A stretch of 64,000 nt of DNA, taken from Marinobacterium sp. xm-d-530 (GTDB taxonomy: Bacteria > Pseudomonadota > Gammaproteobacteria > Pseudomonadales > Balneatricaceae). Below the pieces are notes generated by a model. The model had not been told where the DNA came from. It worked only from the letters and a program-made list of their open reading frames with translations, and made no database searches. The position numbers and the translations under genes are program-made. Location: positions 186,001-250,000 of the forward strand of contig NZ_WBYM01000004.1 in NCBI RefSeq assembly GCF_013283365.1, written 5' to 3'. Below are positions 17,767 to 26,407 of the stretch, in pieces (position 1 is the stretch's first letter; each line of letters starts with the position of its first letter).

Positions 17767-19022
17767 TGGCTGGTTCACGCAATAAGGGTAATCCAGGCTT
17801 GATGGGCTGGATTGACGATCGTTTCCCAGCGACAGCGCTTTGGGATGATCACCTAGCAAAATATTACGCACCAAAAAACTTTAACTTTTGGTACTTCTTT
17901 GGCTCTCTAGCTCTATTGGTCCTAGTCAACCAGATTCTAACGGGTATCTGGTTAACCATGAGCTACAACCCAAGCGCTGAAGGTGCATTTGCTTCTGTTG
18001 AATACATCATGCGTGATGTTGAATACGGTTGGTTACTGCGCTATTTGCACTCTACCGGTGCATCGGCCTTCTTTGTGGTTATCTATCTACACATGTTCCG
18101 TGGCATGATGTACGGCTCTTACCGTAAGCCTCGTGAGCTTGTGTGGCTGTTTGGTATGACCATCTACCTAGCGCTTATGGCTGAAGCGTTCATGGGTTAC
18201 CTACTACCTTGGGGACAGATGTCTTACTGGGGTGCACAGGTAATTGTATCGCTGTTCGGTGCTATCCCTGTTGTGGGTGCTGATCTGCAGCAGTGGATTC
18301 GTGGTGACTTCTTGATCTCAGGTATCACTCTGAACCGCTTCTTCGCGCTTCACGTTATTGCACTGCCAATCGTCATTCTAGCGCTTGTAGTACTTCACAT
18401 CATCGCACTACACGAAGTGGGCTCTAACAACCCAGACGGTGTAGAGATCAAAGAGAAGAAAGATGAGAATGGTGTACCTCTAGACGGTATCCCTTTCCAC
18501 CCTTACTACACAGTTAAAGACATTGTCGGCGTTGTCGTCTTCCTGTTTGTTTTCTGTACGGTTGTATTCTTCTTCCCTGAGGGGGGCGGTTACTTCCTAG
18601 AGAAGCCAAACTTTGAGCCTGCGAACCCGCTGAAAACGCCTGAGCATATTGCACCGGTTTGGTACTTCACACCTTTCTATGCAATCCTGCGTGCGATTAC
18701 TTTCCCACTGTTTGGCTTGGATGCTAAGTTCTGGGGTGTCGTTGCAATGGGTGCTGCAATTGCGATCCTGTTCGTACTGCCTTGGCTTGATCGCAGCCCA
18801 GTTAAGTCGATCCGCTACAAAGGCTGGTTGTCTAAAATCTGGTTGCTCGTATTTGCGATCTGTTTTGTCATTCTGGGTGTTTTAGGTGCGATTCCAGCAA
18901 CGCCAGAGCGTACTCTGCTTGCTCAAATCTGTACTGCTCTGTACTTTGCATTCTTTATCCTAATGCCATGGTACACACGCATGGAAAGCACTAAACCAGT
19001 ACCAGAGAGGGTGACAGGCTAA
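17766..19022 (+). CDS. petB: Ubiquinol-cytochrome c reductase, cytochrome b subunit
   Basis: Membrane subunit of bc1 carrying two b hemes and the quinol sites. At 418 aa it has eight hydrophobic helices, RYLHSTGASAFFVVIYLHM and FFALHVIALPIVILALVVLH with the heme-ligating histidines, and GYLLPWGQMSYWGA at the Qo side. The PEWYF-type motif reads APVWYFTPFYA, with V in place of the more common E. It overlaps petA and petC by one base each. Confidence 0.97.
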   Translation: MAGSRNKGNPGLMGWIDDRFPATALWDDHLAKYYAPKNFNFWYFFGSLALLVLVNQILTGIWLTMSYNPSAEGAFASVEYIMRDVEYGWLLRYLHSTGASAFFVVIYLHMFRGMMYGSYRKPRELVWLFGMTIYLALMAEAFMGYLLPWGQMSYWGAQVIVSLFGAIPVVGADLQQWIRGDFLISGITLNRFFALHVIALPIVILALVVLHIIALHEVGSNNPDGVEIKEKKDENGVPLDGIPFHPYYTVKDIVGVVVFLFVFCTVVFFFPEGGGYFLEKPNFEPANPLKTPEHIAPVWYFTPFYAILRAITFPLFGLDAKFWGVVAMGAAIAILFVLPWLDRSPVKSIRYKGWLSKIWLLVFAICFVILGVLGAIPATPERTLLAQICTALYFAFFILMPWYTRMESTKPVPERVTG

Positions 19023-19795
19023 TGAAAAAGTTTCTACTTACTCTAGCAGTGGCCCTTATCCCATCAGTAGCTTTGGCTGCTGGTGGTGCAAAAATGCCAC
19101 TGGAACATATTGAACTGGATCGTACCAACGAAGCCTCTTTGCAGCGTGGTATGGCGACGTTTGTTAACAATTGTTTAGGTTGTCACTCAGCGCAGTATCA
19201 ACGATACGAGCGTTCAGCGACGGATCTAAACATCCCTGCGAATCTGGTTGAAGAGCACCTCATCTTCGGTGACAAGAAGATCGGTGAGCAGATGACGATC
19301 GCTATGAAGTCTTCTGATTCGGCAACATTCTTCGGTAATCCTCCACCAGATCTAACGCTAGAGACACGTCTGCGTGGTCCAGATTGGGTATACACCTACC
19401 TCAAAAGCTTTTACAAAGATGAGTCGCGCCCATGGGGTGTGAACAATGCGTTGTTTAAAGATGTGGGTATGCCTAATGTCTTGGAGCATTTGCAGGGTAC
19501 AGTGACTAATCGCTGTTCAGATGAAGAGTTGGTTCAGCGTGGGCTTAAATCTGACATAGACCCGCTTACAGGGGTCTCTTTGCCTGGCTGTCTAACGGTC
19601 GATAATGGCACTGGTTCACTTGAGCCTGCTGAGTTCGATAAGGTGATCTACGACCTTGTTAACTACATGGCTTACATGGCGGAACCGTCTAAAGCCGATT
19701 CGCACCGTATCGGTACGAACGTATTGATCTTCTTGTTCTTCTTCTTCTTTATCGCGTTTGCATTGAAGAAAGAGTACTGGAAAGACATACACTAA
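19022..19795 (+). CDS. petC: Ubiquinol-cytochrome c reductase, cytochrome c1 subunit
   Basis: A 257-aa protein with a cleavable signal (ALIPSVALAAGG), heme-binding CLGCH at residues 51-55, and a C-terminal membrane anchor (VLIFLFFFFFIAFAL) followed by a basic tail. It passes electrons from the Rieske centre to soluble cytochrome c in the periplasm. Last gene of petABC; a hairpin terminator follows. Confidence 0.97.
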   Translation: MKKFLLTLAVALIPSVALAAGGAKMPLEHIELDRTNEASLQRGMATFVNNCLGCHSAQYQRYERSATDLNIPANLVEEHLIFGDKKIGEQMTIAMKSSDSATFFGNPPPDLTLETRLRGPDWVYTYLKSFYKDESRPWGVNNALFKDVGMPNVLEHLQGTVTNRCSDEELVQRGLKSDIDPLTGVSLPGCLTVDNGTGSLEPAEFDKVIYDLVNYMAYMAEPSKADSHRIGTNVLIFLFFFFFIAFALKKEYWKDIH

Positions 19796-19820
19796 ACGTT
19801 CGATTTCTGTTAAATTATAA

Positions 19821-19855
19821 AATCTACGTATTCCATCGGGGTGCGTAGATTTTTT
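19821..19855 (+). terminator. Rho-independent terminator after petC
   Basis: AATCTACG (19821-19828) / CGTAGATT (19844-19851) followed by T residues, 25 nt downstream of the petC stop. Confidence 0.85.
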
Positions 19856-19888
19856 GTTTCTAATATCTGTTAATTTTTGGAGTAGTAG

Positions 19889-20521
19889 ATGGGCGTGGTA
19901 GCTAAACGTTCTTCAATGACCTTTTTCTCTGATGGAGCTGATCATTACAGCCATCGAGTTCGCATTGTTCTGGCGGAAAAAGGTGTAGCGGTTGATATTG
20001 TTGACTGCCAAGATGATGAGTTGCCAGAAGATGTTGCTGCTCTTAACCCATACAACAGCCTACCAACACTGCTTGATCGCGAATTGGTTCTGTTTGAATC
20101 GAATGTGATGATGGAGTACCTGGATGAGCGTTTTCCACACCCTCCATTGTTGCCAGTATATCCTGTAGCTCGTGCAGAGAGCCGTCTCTACATCTACCGT
20201 ATTCAACGCGACTGGTGTAGCTACGCTGATACCATTCTTAACAAGAAGGGTAGCGAAGAAGAGATCGATGCTGCACGCAAAGAGCTGCGTGACAGCCTAG
20301 TTGCAATCTCACCGATCTTCCAAGAGAAGCCGTACTTCATGAGTGAAGAGTTTAGTTTGGTCGATTGTGTTATTGCTCCCATTCTATGGCGTCTGCCTGC
20401 GATGGGTATTGAGCTTCCAGAAGCTCAGTGTAAGCCGCTGATCGCTTACATGGATCGTCTATTTGATCGTGAATCTTTCCAAGAGTCACTATCAGAAGCA
20501 GAGCGCGAGATTCGCGAGTAA
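19889..20521 (+). CDS. sspA: Stringent starvation protein A
   Basis: GST-fold RNA-polymerase-associated regulator (210 aa) of stationary-phase and acid/stress genes. The thioredoxin-like N-terminus [24 protein letters not shown] and [29 protein letters not shown] are typical; the catalytic GST residues are not expected in this family. It has GGAG before the ATG. It lies between petC and sspB, a standard gammaproteobacterial order. Confidence 0.95.
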   Translation: MGVVAKRSSMTFFSDGADHYSHRVRIVLAEKGVAVDIVDCQDDELPEDVAALNPYNSLPTLLDRELVLFESNVMMEYLDERFPHPPLLPVYPVARAESRLYIYRIQRDWCSYADTILNKKGSEEEIDAARKELRDSLVAISPIFQEKPYFMSEEFSLVDCVIAPILWRLPAMGIELPEAQCKPLIAYMDRLFDRESFQESLSEAEREIRE

Positions 20522-20524
20522 TCC

Positions 20525-20974
20525 GTGTCTGAACTAACCCCCTCGCGTGGTTACCTACTAAGAGCCCTCAATGAGTGGCTCTTAGATATGGATCTAACGC
20601 CCCACATTGCTGTTGATGCTCTGGTGCCAGGCACCGATGTTCCTCAAGAATTTGTCAAAGATGGGCAGATCACGCTCAATATAGCGCCCGGCGCTGTGCG
20701 TGATCTCTACATGGACAATGAGGCGCTCAGCTTCAACGCTCGCTTCTCAGGAACGCCTCGACAAGTCTATGTACCGATGGCGGCGCTGATCGCTATTTTT
20801 GCCCGCGAGAACGGTGTCGGTATGGGGTTTGGTATGGAACCAGGTGCCGAAGCACTTAATCTTGTGCTAGAAAAGGCGCATGCTGAGCCTAATGGCACTG
20901 AAACAGCGACGCCAGAAGCCTCAGCTGCTAAACCTGATGCTGCCAAAAGGCCCGGCTTGCGTGTCGTTAAATAG
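20525..20974 (+). CDS. sspB: ClpXP protease specificity-enhancing factor SspB
   Basis: Adaptor that delivers ssrA-tagged proteins to ClpXP. The 149-aa protein has the SspB peptide-binding core (RGYLLRALNEWLLDMDLTPHI, VYVPMAALIAIFARENG) followed by a flexible Ala/Pro-rich linker and a short basic tail RPGLRVVK, the ClpX-binding XB motif. GTG start 3 nt after the sspA stop. Confidence 0.95.
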   Translation: MSELTPSRGYLLRALNEWLLDMDLTPHIAVDALVPGTDVPQEFVKDGQITLNIAPGAVRDLYMDNEALSFNARFSGTPRQVYVPMAALIAIFARENGVGMGFGMEPGAEALNLVLEKAHAEPNGTETATPEASAAKPDAAKRPGLRVVK

Positions 20975-20987
20975 GCGCTGAGATAAT

Positions 20988-21016
20988 AAAAAGGGAGCAC
21001 TTAGCTCCCTTTTTTG
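20988..21016. terminator. Bidirectional terminator between sspB and dolP
   Basis: AAAAAGGGAGC / GCTCCCTTTTTT stem-loop between two convergent genes; A-run on one side, T-run on the other, so it can serve both. Confidence 0.88.
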
Positions 21017-21030
21017 TGCCTGTTAGCTGC

Positions 21031-21606
21031 TTATGGCAGTGGTACGTACTCAAATACTTTAACAATGCGCTGCACACCGGGTACTTCACGCACAATCGCT
21101 ACGGCTTGATCGGCTTCGCGCTGACTAACCAAGCCCATCAAGTAGACAATGCCATTTTCGGTGACAACCTTGACGCGTAGCCCCTCAATTGACTTGTCAC
21201 TTAAGAGTTTCAGTTTAACGCGGCTGGTTAGGTAGATGTCGTTACTGCGTACAATCGTCGAGCTTGGTCCTGCAATCTCAAGTTCGTTATGGATGCGTTT
21301 GACTTCACGTGTCTGCCCAACGATCTGCTCAGCCTCTTGGCGAACATTCTCATTAGGTACCTGGCCCGTTAATAGCACTTGGCCGTTAAAGCTTTTCACA
21401 TTGATGTGAGATTGAGCCAGTGGTGCCGATCCTTTACTTAGGTTGACCATAACCTTTAGCTCAATGGCTTCATCTTCAATGATGTTACCCAGTGTGCGAT
21501 TTCCAACGTCTTCGCGAATCGGCTCCTCACGTGATGAGCTTACGATGGTAGAACAACCCGTTACTAGAGTCGTTGTCATCACAAGAGTGGCTAGGACTTT
21601 TTTCAT
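21031..21606 (-). CDS. dolP: BON-domain outer-membrane lipoprotein DolP
   Basis: A 191-aa lipoprotein with a signal ending LVTGC (C18) and two BON domains (about 45-115 and 123-190), each with the G-V-L-G/M-V pattern (GQVLLTGQVPN, GIVYLMGLVSQ). DolP (YraP) supports outer-membrane integrity and BAM function in E. coli. It follows diaA by 6 nt in a diaA-dolP pair and shares the conserved yraN neighbourhood. Confidence 0.93.
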   Translation of the reverse strand: MKKVLATLVMTTTLVTGCSTIVSSSREEPIREDVGNRTLGNIIEDEAIELKVMVNLSKGSAPLAQSHINVKSFNGQVLLTGQVPNENVRQEAEQIVGQTREVKRIHNELEIAGPSSTIVRSNDIYLTSRVKLKLLSDKSIEGLRVKVVTENGIVYLMGLVSQREADQAVAIVREVPGVQRIVKVFEYVPLP

Positions 21607-21612
21607 GGCAAG

Positions 21613-22200
21613 TTAAGCTCCAAAAAGTTGATATTCAATAAGATCGAGAAGGCATTGAAGGGTCAGCATCTGTGCCAGGTGGATCGCTGGATCATCCTCT
21701 GCTGCTACGCAGATCTCAATCTCTGTTGGCTCCATTAGTGCGGTAATATTTCCGCCGTCACGACCCGTGATCGCGATCACCTGCATTTCACGGTCGTGTG
21801 CCGCTTGAATTGCTTGAATGAGGTTACGATCATTACCTGAAGATGAGATTAATACTAAAACATCTCCGGGTTGACCCAATGCCTGGATTTGGCGCGCATA
21901 GGTCTGAACATAGCCAGACTCTTCTGCGGTACCGGTAGTGACACCGGAGTCAGCCCCAAGAGCGATGGCAGGCAGGCCCGGGCGCTCTTCACGAAATCGC
22001 TGCATAAGCGTCGTTGTGAAGTAGTTAGCGATCGATTGACTCGCGCCATTACCGGCGCAGATGATTTTGTGCTCTGACATTAAACAGGCTAGCAGCTGTT
22101 CAGAGGCGTCAGCGATCACCGGCGAGTAGTGCTCAATGGTTTGAGCGCTAATGCCTAAGGCGGTGTGTAACTGATTGACGATTCTCTCTTCGAGTTCCAT
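21613..22200 (-). CDS. diaA: SIS-domain protein DiaA (DnaA initiator-associating)
   Basis: A single SIS domain with AGNGASQSIANYF, ALGADSGVTTGTAEESGY and VLVLISSSGNDRNLIQAI. DiaA binds DnaA and helps initiation in E. coli; the phosphoheptose isomerase GmhA is its close paralog and the main alternative. The yraN-diaA-dolP context favours DiaA. The frame extends to an ATG at 22230; the ATG at 22200 (MELEERI) matches the family start better, but neither has a strong ribosome-binding site. Confidence 0.87.
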   Translation of the reverse strand: MELEERIVNQLHTALGISAQTIEHYSPVIADASEQLLACLMSEHKIICAGNGASQSIANYFTTTLMQRFREERPGLPAIALGADSGVTTGTAEESGYVQTYARQIQALGQPGDVLVLISSSGNDRNLIQAIQAAHDREMQVIAITGRDGGNITALMEPTEIEICVAAEDDPAIHLAQMLTLQCLLDLIEYQLFGA

Positions 22201-22207
22201 ATGACTA

Positions 22208-22573
22208 CTAGCTATCGGGTCTAAAGGCATCTTTATACCATAGACAGTTGCTTATCTCGCCCCCTGTAGTGAGAGAAATGACATCAAATCTAAAGTTGTG
22301 GTTTGCATAACGTCTATTTTGGCCGATCCAGAGATGTGCGGCTTTAATCAGTTTGCGCTGTTTGCTGGCCGTGACGCTCTCGGCGCCCGACCCATAATGG
22401 GGATTGGATCGGACTCTTACTTCAACAAAAACGATGGTATCGGAGTCCAGCATCACTAGATCAATCTCCCCAAAACGGTAATTCACGTTTCGGTTTAGAT
22501 ATTTTAGACCCTGTTTACGAAGATACTGCTCAGCGATCTGTTCGCCCTGGTTGCCGATGGTTTTGCGGTTCAT
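22208..22573 (-). CDS. yraN: UPF0102 endonuclease-like protein YraN
   Basis: A 121-aa protein of the YraN family with a Holliday-junction-resolvase-like nuclease core: GNQGEQIAEQYLRKQG, NVNYRFGEIDLVMLD and VFVEVRVRSN (E-D-ExK pattern, with R where K is usual in ExK). Cellular role unsettled in the literature. It lies between lpoA and diaA on the minus strand and may overlap an alternative diaA start. Confidence 0.9.
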   Translation of the reverse strand: MNRKTIGNQGEQIAEQYLRKQGLKYLNRNVNYRFGEIDLVMLDSDTIVFVEVRVRSNPHYGSGAESVTASKQRKLIKAAHLWIGQNRRYANHNFRFDVISLTTGGEISNCLWYKDAFRPDS

Positions 22574-22599
22574 AGTCTCATCCTTGAGTGGTTATGAAC

Positions 22600-24501
22600 T
22601 TAGTTTAGCTGAACCTCTTGAGTCTGCATGTTGATAGTCTCTGGCTGAGGCTCCTCCAAAGGGTCACTCTTTAAGGGCTTGGTTTCAGGTATCTGTGGTT
22701 CGCCCAATAAAACAGGTATACCTTGATCAAATTGTGCCCAAAGTAGCTGACGATTAAATCGGCCTGATGGGTCTAGGCTTAATCGGCCTGTATCCCCTTG
22801 CACCGTTAGCTCTGGTGAACTCTTTAGCTGACTTAGGAAGGGGTAGACTTTGACCGCGTCTGAACCCAGTGCGTAGAGGCGTCCAAGTCGACTCGCGCTG
22901 TCGGGTCTCTCGAGTGCTAATGAGAGGTTCAAAGCTGTCGTTGGCTGAAGTAACCAGGGTTGGTCTGGGAATTGGATGCGATTAAGGTCGACGTCCCTTG
23001 TCTCATTGAAGTTGCCTTCAAAGTGGTGGGAAGTCGCATAAATGGGGTAATCACCAGCAAAATGGAATGCGAGCATGGGAGTCAGTTGACGTGCATCCTG
23101 TGGTTGAGCGGCCAGCAGAATGGCATCAATATCGCGTCTTGGACGCTCATCAAACTCCAGCGACTCGCCTAATAGTTTTTTAATCGCGTTGTATCGCTCA
23201 GTACTTTGATCCGTATTGAGCAGTTGGCTGACCTGACTGGATAGATCGCCATTCAGCTCATAACTCAATTCGGCAACGGCTTCTGCGCCGCTAGATTCTA
23301 GGTTCTGTCTGAAATCATCCGCTAAACGAGCGCCCCATGCCGCGGCTGGGGTGATCAGTGCAAAGCGTTTGTGTCCTTCTAGAGTGGCTCTGGTGACAAC
23401 CTGTTTGATCTCTTGGTCCGAACCTAAATCGAGTTGAAATAGGTTGTCAGTCAAACGGTCAGTTCGGTTAAAGGTGATAAAAGGGACTGGAAGCTTGCCG
23501 TTGTTTCCCAGTTCATCAATCAATTTACCGCGCAATGGCCCAATCACTAGGTCGGCTTGCTGCTCAACTGCATAGGCGACGATGCTCTCAGCACTGGCAC
23601 CCTCTGTATCAAGGCTCACTAACTCAGGCGCCTCAAACCCACGTTGCGCACGTGATTTAAGCGCAGCAATAACGCCCTCTGAAATGATTCGAGCCGGCTC
23701 AGCCAAGGGGCCGCTGAAGGGGAGGGCAACGAGGATTCGTTTGGCAGAGATGACATCACCATCGAGAAGAGACGCGAGAGCTGCGGGTGGCGTATTACTT
23801 GCTGGGTGCTTGTCCCAGAGTGTTCGCCATTGTGAGGCGACTTCACGTTGGGCTGTTAAATCGTTTATTGGAGCAAGCTGCAGTGCGAGTTCAATCCACC
23901 CTTGGGTAACAAATCCATAGTTTGAGAAGTTGGCCGCAACCAAGGTTTCATTATCGACTTGGTTAATCAGTGCCCAGATTTGGTCGTTGATACTCTGCTG
24001 TTGATCGAGCGAAAGCTCGTTAAGTTCACTCAGAGATAAAACGGCACTGAGCGGGTTGTTTTGCTGTTCGAAAATGTCTGCTTTGAGCAGTGCGATCTCA
24101 ACACGCTGTTCGCTGTTAAGTGTAGGAAGGTTTTGATCCGTTAAGCGGTTCAGCGCTGACCCACTATCACCCAGCTTAAGGTAGGCTTTTGCCTCTAATT
24201 GAACGACGTTGAAGGCGTTATTACTGTTGATGCCTGCTAGGTTGATGACTGACAGACTGTTCGCCGCCTCTTTGTAACGTTGCTGATCAAATAGCAGGTT
24301 AGCGGCTTTAAGGCGAAGTACCGCTGCTTGATCACCACGAGCATTGATCGCTTGTAGCAAAATGTCTGCGGCCGTGCTTGCCTGCTTTGGCGAATCCGGT
24401 GTTTTATCGACGACGGTTGGTTTTTCTAGTTGCGGAGTACAGCCTGCCACTAGTAAAGCTAATATTGCGCTTCTTCCTAACAACTTCAATGCGTTGCTCA
24501 T
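22600..24501 (-). CDS. lpoA: Penicillin-binding protein activator LpoA
   Basis: Outer-membrane lipoprotein that activates PBP1A. From ATG at 24501 the 633-aa product has a lipoprotein signal (SAILALLVAGC, C21), an N-terminal TPR-like helical domain and a C-terminal periplasmic-binding-protein fold (KRILVALPFSGPLAEPARI, VIGPLRGKLIDELGN), the two-domain LpoA layout. The frame runs 39 codons further upstream, but that extension would hide the signal peptide and run into rsmI. lpoA-yraN-diaA-dolP is the standard order. Confidence 0.93.
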   Translation of the reverse strand: MSNALKLLGRSAILALLVAGCTPQLEKPTVVDKTPDSPKQASTAADILLQAINARGDQAAVLRLKAANLLFDQQRYKEAANSLSVINLAGINSNNAFNVVQLEAKAYLKLGDSGSALNRLTDQNLPTLNSEQRVEIALLKADIFEQQNNPLSAVLSLSELNELSLDQQQSINDQIWALINQVDNETLVAANFSNYGFVTQGWIELALQLAPINDLTAQREVASQWRTLWDKHPASNTPPAALASLLDGDVISAKRILVALPFSGPLAEPARIISEGVIAALKSRAQRGFEAPELVSLDTEGASAESIVAYAVEQQADLVIGPLRGKLIDELGNNGKLPVPFITFNRTDRLTDNLFQLDLGSDQEIKQVVTRATLEGHKRFALITPAAAWGARLADDFRQNLESSGAEAVAELSYELNGDLSSQVSQLLNTDQSTERYNAIKKLLGESLEFDERPRRDIDAILLAAQPQDARQLTPMLAFHFAGDYPIYATSHHFEGNFNETRDVDLNRIQFPDQPWLLQPTTALNLSLALERPDSASRLGRLYALGSDAVKVYPFLSQLKSSPELTVQGDTGRLSLDPSGRFNRQLLWAQFDQGIPVLLGEPQIPETKPLKSDPLEEPQPETINMQTQEVQLN

Positions 24502-24543
24502 GTTATAGTCCACACCCTGTAACTCAAATCGGATGGATATCAT

Positions 24544-25371
24544 ATGTCTTTGCCTACCCTGTATGTTGTGGCAACGCCCATTGGAAATCTTGCGGACTTT
24601 ACGCCTCGTGCGCAGCAAGTGTTAACCGATGTCGACCTTGTTGCGGCTGAGGATACTCGCCATACAGGAAAGCTTCTGCAGCACTTTAACATTAAAGCGA
24701 ACTTGATATCAGTACATGATCACAATGAGCGCCAACGCGCGGGATTGATTATTGATCAGTTGGCGGCTGGAAAGAGTGTTGCTCTAGTGTCTGATGCGGG
24801 AACTCCGCTCATTTCGGATCCCGGCTTTGTTCTGGTGCGGGCCGTTAAGGAGGCTGGTTATGCCGTCTCACCGATTCCTGGGTGTTGTGCCTTTGTTGCC
24901 GCTTTAAGTGCCTCTGGCATGCCTTCTGATCGCTTCTCATTTATCGGCTTTCTACCAGCTAAAACGGGTGCTCGAGTCAAAGCGTTAGAGCAGTTGTCTG
25001 ATCGTGAAGAGACGCTGATTTTTTATGAATCGACCCACCGCATCGTCGACTCCCTAAAAGATATGCAGAGCGTCTTTGGTGATCAGCGAATGGTGGGCGT
25101 GGCTCGAGAGATCACAAAGACGTTTGAGACTATCCACTCAGCACCCATTGCAGAGCTGATTGAGTGGATGTTGGCTGACGCTAACCAGCAACGTGGTGAG
25201 TTCGTTGTGATGGTTGAAGGGGCTGTCAAAGAGGAGGGCTCTTTGAATGAAGAGACTCTTCGCGTACTCAATTTATTGGCTGCTGAACTGCCTCCCAAAA
25301 AGGCCGCTGCCATCACTTCTGAGATCACGGGTGTTGGAAAAAAAGAGCTCTATCAGCAGCTAATTTCCTAG
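24544..25371 (+). CDS. rsmI: 16S rRNA (cytidine1402-2'-O)-methyltransferase RsmI
   Basis: SAM-dependent 2'-O-methylation of C1402 in 16S rRNA; its base-methylation partner RsmH is also in this window at 34.2 kb. The 275-aa protein has the tetrapyrrole-methylase-like fold: LYVVATPIGNLADFTPRA, AEDTRHTGKLL, SDAGTPLISDPG and FYESTHRIVDSL. It is divergent from lpoA with 42 bp between start codons, a conserved arrangement. Confidence 0.96.
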   Translation: MSLPTLYVVATPIGNLADFTPRAQQVLTDVDLVAAEDTRHTGKLLQHFNIKANLISVHDHNERQRAGLIIDQLAAGKSVALVSDAGTPLISDPGFVLVRAVKEAGYAVSPIPGCCAFVAALSASGMPSDRFSFIGFLPAKTGARVKALEQLSDREETLIFYESTHRIVDSLKDMQSVFGDQRMVGVAREITKTFETIHSAPIAELIEWMLADANQQRGEFVVMVEGAVKEEGSLNEETLRVLNLLAAELPPKKAAAITSEITGVGKKELYQQLIS

Positions 25372-25404
25372 GGGGCCGTTTCGAAGCGTGCTATGCTTTA
25401 CTCT

Positions 25405-25749
25405 GAGTCTTTTAGACAGTCGCCGCTCTGCTTGCAGAGGGGAGGAAAGTCCGGGCTCCATAGGGCAAAGTGCCAGATAACGTCTGGGCGGCGTGAGCCG
25501 ACGGAAAGTGCAGCAGAAAGTATACCGCCTAAGCGCTTCGGCGCCGGTAAGGTTGAAAAGGTGCGGTAAGAGCGCACCGCGTGGGTGGCAACACTCCACG
25601 GCGATGGTAAACCCCACTCGGAGCAAGACCAAATAGGGACCTGTTAGGCGTGGCCCACGCTAGGTCCGGGTAGGTCGCTGGAGGTTAGGAGTGATCCTAA
25701 TCCTAGATGAATGACTGTCCACGACAGAACCCGGCTTATCGAAAGACTC
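25405..25749 (+). ncRNA. rnpB: RNase P RNA, bacterial class A
   Basis: Ribozyme subunit that matures tRNA 5' ends. Conserved blocks are all readable: GAGGAAAGTCCGGGCTCC (CR I), AGGGCAAAGTGCCAG, GGTGCGGTAAGAGCGCACCG (P10/P11 region), GGTAAACCCCAC, GGAGCAAGACCAAATAGGG, and GACTGTCCACGACAGAACC (CR V) with CCGGCTTATC. The ends pair as GAGTCTTT (25405) with AAAGACTC (ends 25749) to make P1. The P3 arm is compact (CTCTGC-TT-GCAGAG, about 25426-25439), shorter than in E. coli. It lies 33 nt after rsmI. Confidence 0.97.
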
Positions 25750-25759
25750 ACCCAATACC

Positions 25760-25792
25760 AAAAAGGCCGCTCTCAAATAGAGCGGCCTTTTT
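25760..25792. terminator. Terminator shared by rnpB and the cytochrome c' gene
   Basis: AAAAAGGCCGCTCT / AGAGCGGCCTTTTT with a CAAAT loop; strong 14-bp stem between convergent units, with T-runs on both strands. Confidence 0.92.
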
Positions 25793-25807
25793 ATTGGTCA
25801 CTACCGC

Positions 25808-26272
25808 CTAATCTTTATATTTTTTATGGCACTCTATGCACTGGTTTCTAAGGCTGTGCAGTGTGTCTTGAAAACGCTTCAGATCGTTTGGAGTCTCTTC
25901 TGAAAGTTGCTCGGTGGTTGCAACAAACTCCGCCATCATCGATTGAAATTCAGAACCCTCGCTCCAGATCGATGCATTAGCATCACCCCAGGGGGCTTTA
26001 GGTTCAAACTGGGAAGCTAAGGGCTGTGTCGCTTTGACTAGATTGGCCGAATACTTCTTGATCAGCTCTGGCTGAAAAGAGATTCGCTCTTTGGCCATAT
26101 CGTCCAGTGGTGAAAAATTACGCCGTACCTCCTTAAAGCTGTCAGTACGAAGCGAATGCCACTCTCTAAAATACTTCCCATCGGTCTCTTGGGTGTAGTG
26201 TTGGTAACCCAAAACGGATAAACCGATCATTGCCAGTAAACCGATCGTGATGATGGATATTTTTCTGTTCAT
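25808..26272 (-). CDS. Cytochrome c' (class II c-type cytochrome)
   Basis: A 154-aa protein with an N-terminal signal/anchor helix (IITIGLLAMIGLSVLG), a predicted four-helix body and a heme-binding CIECHKKYKD at residues 145-154, the C-terminal heme position of class II cytochromes (c'/c556). Likely periplasmic, where such proteins bind NO or carry electrons; the exact role is unknown. Monocistronic, convergent with rnpB. Confidence 0.85.
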   Translation of the reverse strand: MNRKISIITIGLLAMIGLSVLGYQHYTQETDGKYFREWHSLRTDSFKEVRRNFSPLDDMAKERISFQPELIKKYSANLVKATQPLASQFEPKAPWGDANASIWSEGSEFQSMMAEFVATTEQLSEETPNDLKRFQDTLHSLRNQCIECHKKYKD

Positions 26273-26407
26273 GTCATTTGCCTGAATTGAGCTCTATTCA
26301 TAGATTACAAATTTCGCTAGGGTAGCAACCCGTTTAGCTTTTGTGCCGTATACGATACCTCATGCGTAGCCGTTCAGGCAGATAATTTAACAATAGGTGT
26401 TAGGGTT

